From: Heterohyrax brucei
Taxonomy: Eukaryota > Chordata > Mammalia > Hyracoidea > Procaviidae
Length of the DNA: 64,000 nucleotides
NCBI GenBank assembly: GCA_028571685.1
Contig: CM053140.1
Coordinates: 20,875,501-20,939,500, forward strand
Direction of reading: 5' to 3'
The stretch's first letter is position 1, and every line of letters starts with the position of its first letter. The notes beneath the pieces were generated by a model. That model had not been told where the DNA came from. It was given only the letters and a program-made list of their open reading frames with translations, and did no database searches. This document shows positions 1 to 10,379 of this stretch, in pieces. The position numbers and the translations under genes are program-made.

Positions 1-360
1 GGGCTTTGGGTGCTTTGTCTGAATTCAGGTGGCAGCACAGAGAGATAAGGCTGAGATTTCTCCAGCACCGGAGAAACTTTAAAGGCAGCCCCATTCCATC
101 TGTTTGGAAGGCAGGAAATGGATTTTGTTTTGTAGGAAGAAGGCCAGCAAGAGGCAGAAGGCAAGTTGGCAGGTCAGAGTTACCAACAGCTGCAGGAAGT
201 TGAATCAAAGAGTCCAGATTTCTAGGCCAGGGTTTGAGTCCCAACTTGAACTTCTTGAGCAAATGCTTGCTATCTGGCATAATTAAGAAGAGTACCCCCT
301 TTACTCTCTTTTGAATGTTCTGATTTGGCAATAAATTGTATGGTCCTTCCGATTTATAAG

Positions 361-575
361 CGCCTCTGACGGTGCAATGCTTAAACAGTGCTCAACTGCT
401 AACAGAAAGGTCTGTGGTTCGAACCCACCAGCTGCTCCACAGGAGAACGACATAGCCTTCTGCTTCTGTAAAGACATACAGCTTTGGAAACTCTACAGCA
501 CAGTCCTACTCTGTCCTTATAGGATTACTTTGAACTGGAAATCAACTCCACATTAGGAGCTTTTTTTTTTTTTTT
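361..575 (+). mobile_element. AfroSINE-type element
   Basis: tRNA-like head with B box (GGTTCGAACCCACCAGCTGC), the characteristic CTCTACAGCACAGTCCTACT body and a poly(T/A) run at the end. Confidence 0.75.
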
Positions 576-700
576 ATGACTGAGTGAAAATATACATTAT
601 CGACAGCACTTGGCTTGGCTATAAATTTACATGCCCACCTATATGCAGCTCCCACTGCTCTCCCTGCATGGTGACAGCACACTAGGAGGTTTGTTTTTTT
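576..700 (-). mobile_element. L1 3' tail fragment
   Basis: Matches, in the same orientation, the 13384-13500 segment (GTGAAAATATACA..., TGCAGCT...CTGCTCTC..., GTGACAGCACACT), the 3' end of an elephant-type L1 on the minus strand. Confidence 0.6.
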
Positions 701-713
701 GATTTCTTATTTA

Positions 714-868
714 TACTTCCTGGCAGCATAGTGGTTAAGTGTTACCGCTGCTAACCAAAAGGTTGGCAGTTCAAACCTACCAGGTGCTCCCTGGAAACTC
801 TATGGGACAGTTCTACCGTCTATAGGGTTGCTTTGAGTCAGAATCGACTCGACAGAAGGGTTTCATTT
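714..868 (+). mobile_element. AfroSINE-type element
   Basis: Begins GCATAGTGGTTAAGTGTTAC with the B box GGCAGTTCAAACCTACCAGG and ends GTCAGAATCGACTCGACAG, the diagnostic tail. Confidence 0.85.
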
Positions 869-2289
869 ATTTATACTCCATCTCTAAAGTAGGGAATGTT
901 TTCTTTTTTTCATTAGCCAACAAGAATAAGAGCAAAGACAAATCATACTCAGAACTGAGACAAGCTCTCATCTCGACATTTCTATAAACTGGCTGTATGA
1001 CCCTGGAGAAGTCATTCTACTTCCCTCTGTTAGAAGAGAAAATGCTGCAGGCTGCCTTTGGCCTTCCTTGCCTTGATTCTATAAACAAATTACTCAAGTT
1101 ACAGGGCAAAAATACTAAATAATGGCCACAATCATACAGTAAAAATACTAAATAATGGCCACACAACCATTTTAATTCAAGAAGTGCAAACAGGCTGATT
1201 GAAACCTGATCTCCTGCCATCTGGGAACTGTGAATCCCTTAACCTATTAGCTTCTTACATCTCCTCCTGGCTTTAAAATTAAATCTTATTCTGTAGTGTC
1301 ATTCTATACTTTATTTATTTATTTACACCTAGCCTTGTTCTAGCAAGGATTTAACTCAGCTTAGTCTAGTCACAAATGGACTTCTTAATTTAAAAAAGGA
1401 GTGAGACACCAGGCAGAGACTAACCATTGGCTCACCCAGCGGGCACACAGGGTTCAAACTCTATCAGCCACAAGCAATCTAAGCAGCAGGCTCCTGAGCA
1501 AACCAACCACACACCTGCCACTGAGCGGCGCTAGGTAGCGCCCCAGCCTCACCTCAGCTGCAGCCCCTTCTCCTTTAATGGCCCAGGGGAGAGGTGGCCT
1601 AGCGGAGTACTTCCTTCTGAAAGTAGGACTTGCCTGTCAGCTGTGCCAGAGCTCCCTGGGCAACCTTAGCCATTTGGTTTCAGATTTTTTATAAATCTCT
1701 TCTTGAAAGGTCTTTCACTTTGTGGCTCCCGCTTTCTCATCTGTCAGATGAGAGCCATGTCCACCTCCTTTATGTCACATAGACTTGTAAGTACATTCAT
1801 GAAAGCACCTTGGAAAAGAGGCATGAAAGGTTGTGACCTCCTAGCTGACTGTTTGAAGCCAGCGCTGTCTTGGCTCCGCCCGTCCCACCCACCCCTAGAC
1901 TGGGTCAGAGCATCAAAAGCTCAGAAGAATTGCTGCAAACCTTGGGAACTGGCCCCCTCCTTGCCTGGCTTTACCACCCCTAAGACTGGCGGGTGTTCGT
2001 CTAAGCTGATGTGCAGAAAAGGGGGAGGAACATGAGCTTGGGGCGACGAAGTCACTCTCTGAGTTTAGAGGGATAAGCCAGGCCAGCCCTCTTTAGGTGG
2101 AGCTTAAGAGTAGGGGATCAGACGGAGGAGGAGAAAAGCCGGGTTGGGAGAACGAACCAAAGATGTGGGGTGGGGTGGGAGATGGGGGAGGGGGCAGGTG
2201 TTTAACTACTAGCAGGTTGGGGAGGGGATTGTTAGGGTGAGTGCCATCATGCCACAAGAAGTCTTCACAGGGAAAAAGCAAGGTGACTG

Positions 2290-3060
2290 ACTCTAGGAGG
2301 GGTCTCCACAAGAAAAAAGGGAAGAGCTTAGAGGAGAGGTCTGCACAGGGAAAATGGGAGGAGCTGCAGTCTCTCCAGGATGACAGTGAGTTGGGAGTGT
2401 CTGGCGACAGGTGAGTGGGGATGAGCGGGCAGTCTCATCCTACTGGGTGGCTGGAAAGGGGCTCTGGCCTTACAGAAATCGAGGGTGACTTGAAAGGTGT
2501 CTTGTCACAGGAAGAATGGAAATTAAGATCTCTACTTAAACGGGGGGCTGGGAAGTTCATCACACACACACAAAGAAGGGATGATGTAGAAGGAGAGTAG
2601 GGGGGTTTCCATGAAAAGGTGGGGATGGCCATGGGGAGAGGGGTCTCCACTGAGAGGCTCGGGTTGGCTGTGTCAGGGGAGTCTCAGAAGGGAGGACAGG
2701 GCCGGCACGTGGGGGGGGGGCGGATTTCGCGGGGGATGGTCGGGTTGGCACTCGATGCTTCAGGGGGAGGTTAGTGTTGGCATGGGGGGTTTCCAGGAGG
2801 AAGTTACGGTTGACGGCATGGGACGGTGTCTCCACAGGAAGGTCCGAGTTGGCCTGGCGGGGGGCGGGGGGAGCCTATGGGGACGCCAGGGTTGGCTGTA
2901 TCAGGGTATCTCAGGGAGAGGATTGGCATTCGGGTGGTCTCCATGGAGTAGTCAAGGTCGATAGGGACAAGAGAGGTGTCTCCATAGGGAGGCGGAGATT
3001 GACTGTGGGAGTGTGTCCAGGGGAAGTCAGGGTCGGCCGTGGGTGGGGGTCTCCACACAG
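2290..3060. repeat. Degenerate minisatellite in ASF1B intron 1
   Basis: A GGTGTCTCCA-like core recurs near 2300, 2338, 2603, 2640, 2783, 2825, 2935, 2977, 3008 and 3045. It alternates with a GTTGGCTGTG/GGTTGGC-type core, giving an irregular period of about 35-50 bp. The array ends directly against the exon 1 donor. Long ORFs on both strands here are products of the repeat, not genes. Confidence 0.7.
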
Positions 3061-3072
3061 GCCCAGCCTCAC

Positions 3073-3181
3073 CGTCCGCCAGGGCCTCACTGCACTCGAA
3101 GCTGATCTCGAACCGGAAAGGGCTGTGGAAAGGACTCGGGTTCTCCAGCACTGCCACATTCAGCACCGACACTTTGGCCAT
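3073..3181 (-). CDS. ASF1B: ASF1B first coding exon (gene partial, continues past left edge)
   Basis: The exon encodes the first 36 residues of histone chaperone ASF1B, starting MAKVSVLNVAVLENPSPF and ending ECSEALAD, plus one base of codon 37, followed by a GT donor (GACG|GTGAGG). ASF1 binds the H3-H4 dimer in the nucleus and hands it to CAF-1 or HIRA for nucleosome assembly; ASF1B is the proliferation-linked paralogue. The visible part is the start of the immunoglobulin-like core. I chose this ATG because it opens the conserved ASF1 N-terminus directly downstream of a CpG-rich promoter. The next exon (DLEWKII in the family) is not in the window, so intron 1 is longer than 3 kb. ASF1A begins similarly, but the residues here and the neighbouring ADGRL1 gene favour ASF1B. 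Confidence 0.95.
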
Positions 3182-3960
3182 CGCCTCGCCAGACTGGTGC
3201 TAGTACACGGCCCGGGGCAAGCTAGGGTCTCCGTCCGGTGGGTAAAGAAGCAGCGTTTCCCAGAGCCGCTCCTGTCTCCTCTCTAATGCGGACGGCAGTG
3301 CGCACCTCATCCGCGCGCCGCCTTCAAATAGCCGCCCCGCCCTCCGGCCAATCACCGCCAACGTTCCCCGACGGCGCGAGCCCGCCCCCAGCCAATCCTG
3401 CAGTTTCGGCGTGCGCGCGCCGAGACTCCCGGACCAATCTAGGGAGCTCCCTCTCCGGTCAGCGCGAGCGAGGCGGGACCATCTCCATGCTTCTTTCGGC
3501 TGCCATCCCCACTAGGGAGCCAATCCCCAGTGTCTCCGACTCGGATGCATAGAGCGAGTGTGGGCGGAGACAGAGCGCGGGCCTCCTCTTGGCCAATCCC
3601 AAGGGTTCCCGCAACAGCGTGTCTTGCGCTTCGCCCCGTCCTTCCGGGGCACGCATCCTGCAGGGGTAGCGCCGCCAACGGCCGAACGGGGGCGCGCGGC
3701 GCTCGCTGAAGAGGGCGGGAAGGGCGGTGCTTGCGTCAACGGTGATTGGCAGGCGAGAGTGGGTGGGAATAGAGCAGGTTTAGTGACAGGCGATTGGCTG
3801 GGTTGACCGCGGAACTGAGGAGAGGTAGCGCGACTGGAGATTCGAGCGATGGGAGGGGAGGTCGAGCGCCTGCGCAGTTGCGTCGGGTTGGAAGAGAAAA
3901 GTGGAGCGTTTGTGGCCCTGATGTCTGTCAGCAGGTGAGCGTTGCCAGAGCGTCTCTGAG
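3182..3960 (-). promoter_or_regulatory. ASF1B: CpG-rich ASF1B promoter with CHR and CCAAT array
   Basis: GC- and CpG-rich block immediately upstream of the ASF1B ATG. It has TTCAAA at 3323-3328 (TTTGAA, the CHR core, on the gene's strand) preceded in gene orientation by GGGCGG, a CDE-like sequence. CCAAT occurs on the plus strand at 3348, 3392, 3434, 3520 and 3593, and ATTGG at 3745 and 3793. There are GC boxes and no TATA box near the start. NF-Y plus CHR is the known grammar of DREAM/MuvB-controlled S-G2 genes, which fits ASF1B. The transcription start cannot be fixed from sequence alone. Confidence 0.8.
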
Positions 3961-4034
3961 TAGTTCCTGGCTCTTCAGGTCAGGCGACCGGCAGTCTGTT
4001 GTGAATGTTGTGAACGTTGGAGTCACCCTAGGCA

Positions 4035-4180
4035 GATGATGGGGTGGTAATGCGCTCCCTTTGTCTGGCCTGCCTCGCGACTGTAGCCGGGTTCGAATCC
4101 CGCTGTCGCCAGCTCGAGGGCCGCTGGGAGGTTTCAAGTACATAATTACCCTCAAGCGTGCGGCTGCAAACGGGTGTTAG
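4035..4180 (+). mobile_element. MIR-like tRNA-derived SINE
   Basis: A perfect Pol III B box (GGGTTCGAATCCC) after an A-box-like GGTGGTAATGCGCTC, then a MIR-like core (TTCAAGTACATAATTACCC). No acceptor stem can be folded, so it is not a tRNA gene. Confidence 0.45.
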
Positions 4181-5784
4181 TTAACGTTCGGGGATACACG
4201 TGGGTTCGAGTGTGGGCTCCGTCACTCCTGTTTCCCCGCCCATTGATAGGGGCTGTGAAAAACTCACTGACATGGCTCCTAGTTCCACAGTACTTCCAGA
4301 AACTTCTCTCCACGTCCATTGCTGGTCTGGACCACTGACCCCTCCTGCTTGGCATATCCAGGAACTTCCCCAACCACTCTTTACATCGGCCACCAGTACT
4401 CTCCAGATGAAAAGTAGTGTTGAACCACATATCTAATTTTACGTTTTCTAGTATCTGCATACAAAAAGAGAAAAAAAGGGTGAAATTGGTTTTAATAACA
4501 TGTCACATGTAATCCCATATAGCCAAAATACTATTTCAGCATATAGTGATAAAAAATACTGATGAGATAACTTACATTCTTTTACTCAGGACCAAGGATC
4601 CGAAGTCTTGTGTGTGTGTCACATGTACAGCACATCTGTAATTGGGATGCTCATTTTTCATAATAAACAGTTATTCTGCCTTCAGGTTTCATACAATTTA
4701 CATTTAAAGAAGTAGGCTTATGTGTCCAGGTTGTTGCAGATGTACTTACAAGTTTTCCATTAGCTAGATTGCCTTGTGGGGCTTTAATTTTAATTTTAAA
4801 ATTTAGTAAAATTGAAAGTTCAGTTTGAATCAAACAAGCCACCTGTATATACAAGGGTACTGTATACTATTGGAGAGTGCAGATTTGAAACAGCTGAATC
4901 AGCTCACTCCCCTGCATGAAATGTGATTGGATTTCTACTGTTCTAGAACCAGAACATCATCATCCAGATCTTACGTATTGTTTGCAATTACATATTCATC
5001 ACCAACTTCAAGCCAGCCAAACTCTTTAGCTTCTTAAAAAACTGAAAGCTCAGAGTCTCTTCATAAAACCTCTCCTCCCATCTCTTGGCCCAGCTAGTGC
5101 CTTCTCATTCAGGTCTCTTGATTCAAATGCCCTTTCCTCGGAGAAGCCTTTCCAGTGGTCCCCTGGACAGTGTTTAAACTCACTCCTTTGGTATTCTGCG
5201 CCTTCTAGGGTGGGGTGTAAGCCTCTGCTACCCTGTAGACCTTAACAGCACTGATTTAAGCCTCACAGAATCTCTCACCGGGACACCTCTAGGGTCTCCT
5301 CAGAATCTTCAGGCCTGTGGTGCTAAGCATATTTATTTATTCTGTCTCCATTCCACATTAAAAAAAATTTTTTCTGTTTAAAAAAATGGAAAGTTATTTT
5401 TTTCTTTTGCTATTGTTTGGTTGCAAGAAAATTTGCCAGTGTAATTGGCTTGATTTCCAGGCAAACGTTGAGCGTACATGCTTGGAAATTTCTGTGACTC
5501 AGAATCTAATTTTCCAAATAAAATTGGATTTTTTGTAATTACTCAGTTATTGATGAATGAATGCCACGATGGTAAGTTTTCTATGTATTCAGTTAAATGT
5601 TTCTTTATTTCAACTTTGCTGTTTTCTTTTCTCTCTGTGGAACTTTCTTTCCCCAGTGTCCCCACCCCATCCTTTTCATAGCTCCGGAAAAGCTCATCAG
5701 CCACAAGCGTTCTCTCTGTGGTGCCAATGGAGAAAATGGTCCTGTTTGTGAGGAATTCTGCATACAGTTGTCTGAATGATCTTC

Positions 5785-6345
5785 AGATATAAATCAAATC
5801 ACATCATTCCCTTGCTTAAAACCTTCAAAGGCTTGACATACTTTGAATGAATTCTAAAGTCTTCACCATGGTTTAGGAGACCCTGCACGGTAGCCTCAGC
5901 TGATCTCTGGGACCCCATCTACCACTCTCCTGCTTGTCACCACTCTCAAGCCATGCTGGCTTTATTGTCCTTCTTTTAATACACCAAGCTTCTTCCTGCC
6001 TTGGGGCTTTGCATGTGCTGTTTCCTCTGACTGGAATGTGCTTCTCCCAGATAATTGCATGACTGTCTCATTCTCATCATTTATGTTTCAGCTCCATTGT
6101 CCCTCTTGGAGGAACCTTTCCAGACCACTCTGTTGACAGTAGCCCTTTCTTAATCATATCAACCTGTTGTATTATCTCTGTAGCACTTACCAGAACTTGC
6201 GTTTATGATGGTTTTAAAATTTTGTTTATTATCTGTCATCATCTTTGAGAAGATTTAAGGCTATTTGAGGGCGGGCATCTCACCTGGCTTATTCACGATT
6301 ATATTTCCAGTGCTTAGCACAGGGCCAGGCACGTAGAAGATCTTC
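5785..6345 (+). mobile_element. L2-type LINE 3' end
   Basis: Familiar L2 pattern in order: CAAATCACATCATTCCCTTG, AAAACCTTCAAAGGCTT, CCTTGGGGCTTTGCATGTGC, CTTCTCCCAGATAA, CAGTGCTTAGCACAGGGCCA. No coding potential. Confidence 0.75.
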
Positions 6346-6424
6346 CGTGCATCTTTTTTAAAAAGAATTGTACTGCTTCAAGGGCTTAGCGTAATACCTA
6401 GAGTGTGAAGAGCCATTAACATGA

Positions 6425-6505
6425 ACCATTGGTAGTACACAGTTGATGCCACAGAGTCAGTTGTGACTCAAAGGCTTAGTGGCAATGGGTTTTGTTTTTT
6501 GGTAT
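6425..6505 (+). mobile_element. AfroSINE tail fragment
   Basis: GATGCCACAGAGTCAGTTGT followed by GACTCAAAGGCTTAGTGGCA and GGGTTTTG, the SINE 3' segment. Confidence 0.5.
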
Positions 6506-6809
6506 CCACCTCTCCTCAAATCCATTCCCTTCCCTTTTTCTCAAATGTGACTGTAATGCTGAATTTGGTATTTATTTTTCTGTGAAAGTTTTTATATCTT
6601 TGCTTCATATTCATGTGTATAAGCAATATATAGTATTGTTTTTCATGTTTTACAATTTTACATTTATAGAGTCTGTGCAAAATGAGAACTTATCAAGCCT
6701 CAGATTGCTATTTTTAGAAAGCTATGCTTACAAGATTGGTTCTTTCCTGGCATCTGGGAATTTGGATTTTAGGAAGGTTCCTGTCATTCCTTAAATGGTA
6801 GGAATAGCT

Positions 6810-7350
6810 CATTGTGTTTAAACTATGCCTTATACTGAACGCTTGCTTTCTTTCTGTGGGGGTGGTCTGGAATTTTTAGTACATGCAGACAGGGGGAGCC
6901 TACATGACCAGCCCCCAATAAAAATCCCAGTTACTGAGTTGCTAGTGAGAATCCCTGGTAGAAAACATTGCACATGTGTTATAACTTGTAGGTTAAGCAT
7001 GTTCTGTGAAACTCCACTTGGGCAGGATTCTTGGAAGCTTGCACCTGGTTTCTTCAGGTCTTTACACTGTGTGCCTTTTGCTTATTTTCATTTGTGTTTT
7101 TTTTTGTGTAATAAATGATAGCTATGGGTCTGACTAGATGCTAAATTGTATGAGTCCTTTTAGTGAATCATCAAGCCTGGGGTGGCGTTGGGGACCTCCC
7201 AGTGTAGTATTAGATTGGATATATCTTTCTGACAGGGCTGAGGCTAGGGTGAGACAAGGAGGTACTTGTCTAAGCGTCATGCACATACCCAACCTGTACT
7301 GGCGTGATCCTGAGTGTGAATGCCTCCTAAAATTCTCACTCTGACACCTT
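6810..7350 (+). mobile_element. ERV-type solo LTR
   Basis: Retroviral LTR-like order: CCAGCCCCCAATAAAAATCC, ...AAGCTTGCACCTGGTTTCTTC, TGTAATAAATGATAGC (poly(A) signal), CTGGGGTGG...GGGGACCTCCC. No internal viral genes flank it. Confidence 0.55.
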
Positions 7351-7504
7351 ACTTGCCGTACTGTAGTCCCCACTTCGCATTTCTGACACTGCTGTTATTT
7401 CATCCATTATAATGCTTTTGTGAGTTGTCTGTGTTGCAACATGTATATGGCTCTAATTCATTTATTTTTAGTGAAATACAGCTGTGCTTTCCAAACAGAT
7501 TCCT

Positions 7505-7925
7505 GGGTGATGCAAATAGTTTGCACTGATTACTAACCTAGAAGTTGGCAGTTCGAACCCACCCAGTAGTGCCGTAAAAGAAAGGCCTAATAATATGCTT
7601 CCACAAAGATTCCAGAACCGCAAAGCAAACCTGCTGCTGCTGAGTCAATTCTAGCTCATAGTGATGTTATAGGACAGGACGGAATTGCTCTGTAGGGTTT
7701 CTGAGGCTGTAATCTTTATACAAGCAGACTGCCCTGCTGTGCGTCTTCTGTGGAGCAGCTGGTAGATTCAAACCACTGATGTTTTGGTTAACAGCTGAGC
7801 ACTTAACCACTGCACTACCAGGGTTTCTTTTGTAAGAATGACTGCCAAGAAATCCCTGTGGAGGAATTCAACTCTGTAACACATGGGGTCACCATGAATT
7901 GTAATCAGTGGCAAGAGTTTTTATT
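7505..7925 (+). mobile_element. AfroSINE interrupted by a second SINE
   Basis: The head (AGTTGGCAGTTCGAACCCAC) runs to about 7627 and the remainder (GAGGAATTCAACTCTGTAAC...) resumes at about 7827, split by the minus-strand element below. Confidence 0.7.
7628..7826 (-). mobile_element. AfroSINE-type element nested in an older SINE
   Basis: Ends CACTGCACTACCAGGGTTTC, the reverse of the tRNA-like head; the body ATAGTGATGTTATAGGACAG is the reverse of the tail. Confidence 0.8.
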
Positions 7926-7926
7926 T

Positions 7927-8065
7927 TTTTTAGCTGTGTATGGCTAGTTAGATTTAAATTAGTTAAAATTAGATAAAATGAAAAATTCAGTTCCTCAATC
8001 ATACTAGCCACATTTTGAGTTTCCAGTAACCACTGTGGCTAGTGAGTCCCACGTTGGACAGCATG
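7927..8065. mobile_element. MER3-like hAT DNA transposon remnant
   Basis: CTAGCCACATTTTGAGTTTC, then CACTGTGGCTAGTGAGTC and GTTGGACAGC, the typical end of MER3-type elements. Confidence 0.6.
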
Positions 8066-8311
8066 GACAGAGAACATTTCCATTCAAAGTTCTTTTCCTG
8101 TTAGATACTGCTCTTATGATTGTATAAGTTTACTTACTGATTTGCCTCTTGGTTGATATTTAGGCTGTTTCCGCTCTTCTACTATTACAATCAATGATGT
8201 GGTATAAATTGTGTATGTTTCCTTGTAAACACTTTTGGAATTTCTTTAGCATGTTTACCCAGGAGCCGAATTGCAGGGTCATCAGTTGTAGGAACATTTA
8301 CCTTTACTCGG

Positions 8312-8640
8312 TAGTTTCCATCACGTTGGCCCTCAATTCATGGTAACGCGAGGCACAGTCGCCCCAAACACTGCTTAGTCCTGTGGTGTCGCCATGATTG
8401 GTTGTGGATCAGACCATTGTGATCCATAGGGTTTTATTGGCTGAGTTTTGGAAGTAGATCCCCAGGTCTTTCTTCCTAGTCCATCTTGATCTGGAAGCCC
8501 CACTGAAACCTCTTCAGCATCGTAGTGACACACAAGCCTTCACTGACAGATTAGTGGTAGCTGCATATGAGGTGCATTGGCAGGGACTGGGAACCGGGTC
8601 TCCTGCAAGTGAGGTAAGAATTCTGCCCCTGAACCACGGA
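8312..8640 (-). mobile_element. tRNA-derived afrotherian SINE-like element
   Basis: The right end has a reversed tRNA-like segment (GGGAACCGGGTCTCCTGCAA then CCCCTGAACCAC) and the left end a degenerate AATTCATGGTAACGCGAGGC tail. Confidence 0.5.
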
Positions 8641-8699
8641 TGTCTTTTTCATCTTTACTAAATACTACCAGTTTGCCTTGCAAAGTCCCCAAGAATATG

Positions 8700-8985
8700 T
8701 CTTCTGGACACCCATATAGCAGTAAAGCCACTCCTGAGATTCACCCTTCAGCCGCAGATTACACAGGCCCATAAAACAAAGCGGTGCTAAATGGCACACT
8801 AATCCAGGGACAAAGGCAAAAAGGCAGGAGGGGATAGGAAAGCTGGTAACGGAGAACCCAAGGTCGAGAAGGGGAGAGTGTTGACATGTTATGGTGTTGG
8901 CAACAAATGTCACAAAACAGTTTGTGTGTTGTTTAATGAGAAATGAGTTTGCTTTGAAAACTTTCATCTAAAGTGTATATAAAAA
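8700..8985 (+). mobile_element. L1 3'UTR end with poly(A)
   Basis: GGCAACAAATGTCACAAAAC, ...GTTTAATGAGAAATGAG..., TTTCATCTAAAGTGTATAT then A10: the 3' end of an elephant-type L1, closing with its A tail. Confidence 0.65.
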
Positions 8986-9599
8986 AAAAAGGTTGCATTT
9001 TACTTCACTCCCACCTGCAGTGTGTGAGAGAGCTCCTGTTATTCTGTGTCCTTACCAGGACTTGGTATTGTCAGACTTTGTCATTGTGTCCCTCTGTTGG
9101 GTGCAGCTTAGTGAAGCTGAGCTATTTTCATAATTATTGACCATTTGCCTTTCTTTGAATGACCTGTTCGTATCTTTGCTCTTTTTTCTGCCAAATTATC
9201 TTTATCTTATTTAGTGCAGGATTTCTCACATCTAAAGCTAGCCTTTTCTTTTTTTTATAGTGCCTTTTGATGTTCCAACTTAAAAAACTTATTTTAATGT
9301 CATCAGAATTATCAGTCTATTTATGGTTTGTGCTTTTTGTGCCTTGCCTGAGAAATTCTACCTTGAGGTAAGAAAGATATCTTCTGTATTTTCCTTCCAG
9401 AAGTTTTGCTTTCATACTTAATGCTTTTATTCACCTGGAATTAATTTTTGTGTGGAATTTATTTTGTTTTAACATGAGATACAACTATGATTTAATTTGT
9501 TTTTCTACGTGAATAATCGATTGTACCAATTCCATTTATTTATTAGTTGAGTGGTTCTTCAAGTTTGGTCCCCAGGGGGTCCAGGAGGTAAACTGTTTT

Positions 9600-9790
9600 C
9601 CTGATACTTGTTGCTCTCAAGTCATTTCCAATTCATGGTGACTCACTGTGTACTGAGTGGAGCTGCTCCATAGTATTTTTAAGGCTGTGACCTTTCAGAA
9701 GCAGGTCACCAGGACTGTCCTCTGAGGCATCTCTAGGTTGGTGTAAACTGCCAACCTTTTGGCAAGTATTCAAGCCCTTAACCGTTTGCA
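9600..9790 (-). mobile_element. AfroSINE-type element
   Basis: Reverse tail TTTCCAATTCATGGTGACTC at the left and reverse B-box region (CTGCCAACCTTTTGGCAAGT) at the right. Confidence 0.7.
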
Positions 9791-10379
9791 CCGTCCAAAC
9801 ATTCTTTGTAATAGTACAGTGTTATTTGCCTTTTTCTCTGTGTTGACATTTGTGCTGATGATATGAAAGAATGATGGGAAAAACTGCTGGTACCTTAGCG
9901 GGAATCAAGGCAGTGTCACCAAACTTACTAGTGTTTACTGACTTCTTCACCATTGCCAATGATGAAATTCTAACTTTCAGCGAAACTTAAAATCCTGAAA
10001 AACTTGGTTGTTGGCATGATCTTCACAATTTCTCGGTATTTAAAGACTTCTGATGGGCTTGGTAGTGATATTAACAAATAAGATTTTTTTTTACTATTGT
10101 GTAATGAAATGCAGTAACTCATTAAATCAGTATTTTCCAAAAGATCAGTACATGATTTTACAAAATGACCCATGGCTTACAAATCTCTTTAGATTGTCAG
10201 ACAGACCAAAGAATTATAACGAGTATTGAAAGTTCACTGATAGAGTTTCAGAGTTCACATTACAGCTAATGTTGATGTGCTGTTACTTGTTGAGTTTGGG
10301 CTTAGTAACAAGGTAGAATGTCCCTAATTATCTGAAAAGGCTATTAAAACACTCCTCCCTTATCCAGGTCATTTGGCAT

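Larger units (their letters stand above)
8090..9545 (-). mobile_element. Old L1 fragment, interrupted by later insertions
   Basis: 8110-8310 and 8990-9545 resemble antisense L1 3' sequence (TTGATATTTAGGCTG..., CAATGATGTGGTATAAATTG; later CTCTTTTTTCTGCCAAATTA). 8312-8985 is a separate insert. Confidence 0.5.

Noticed and set aside
2774-3286. 170-codon ORF over the ASF1B start
   Set aside because: Opposite strand to ASF1B exon 1 and made mostly of minisatellite.
4060-4115. tRNA gene
   Set aside because: A good B box, but acceptor and anticodon stems do not pair; MIR-like SINE is a better explanation.
6900-6930. Poly(A) signal of a cellular gene
   Set aside because: The AATAAA sits inside an LTR-like repeat with no upstream exons.
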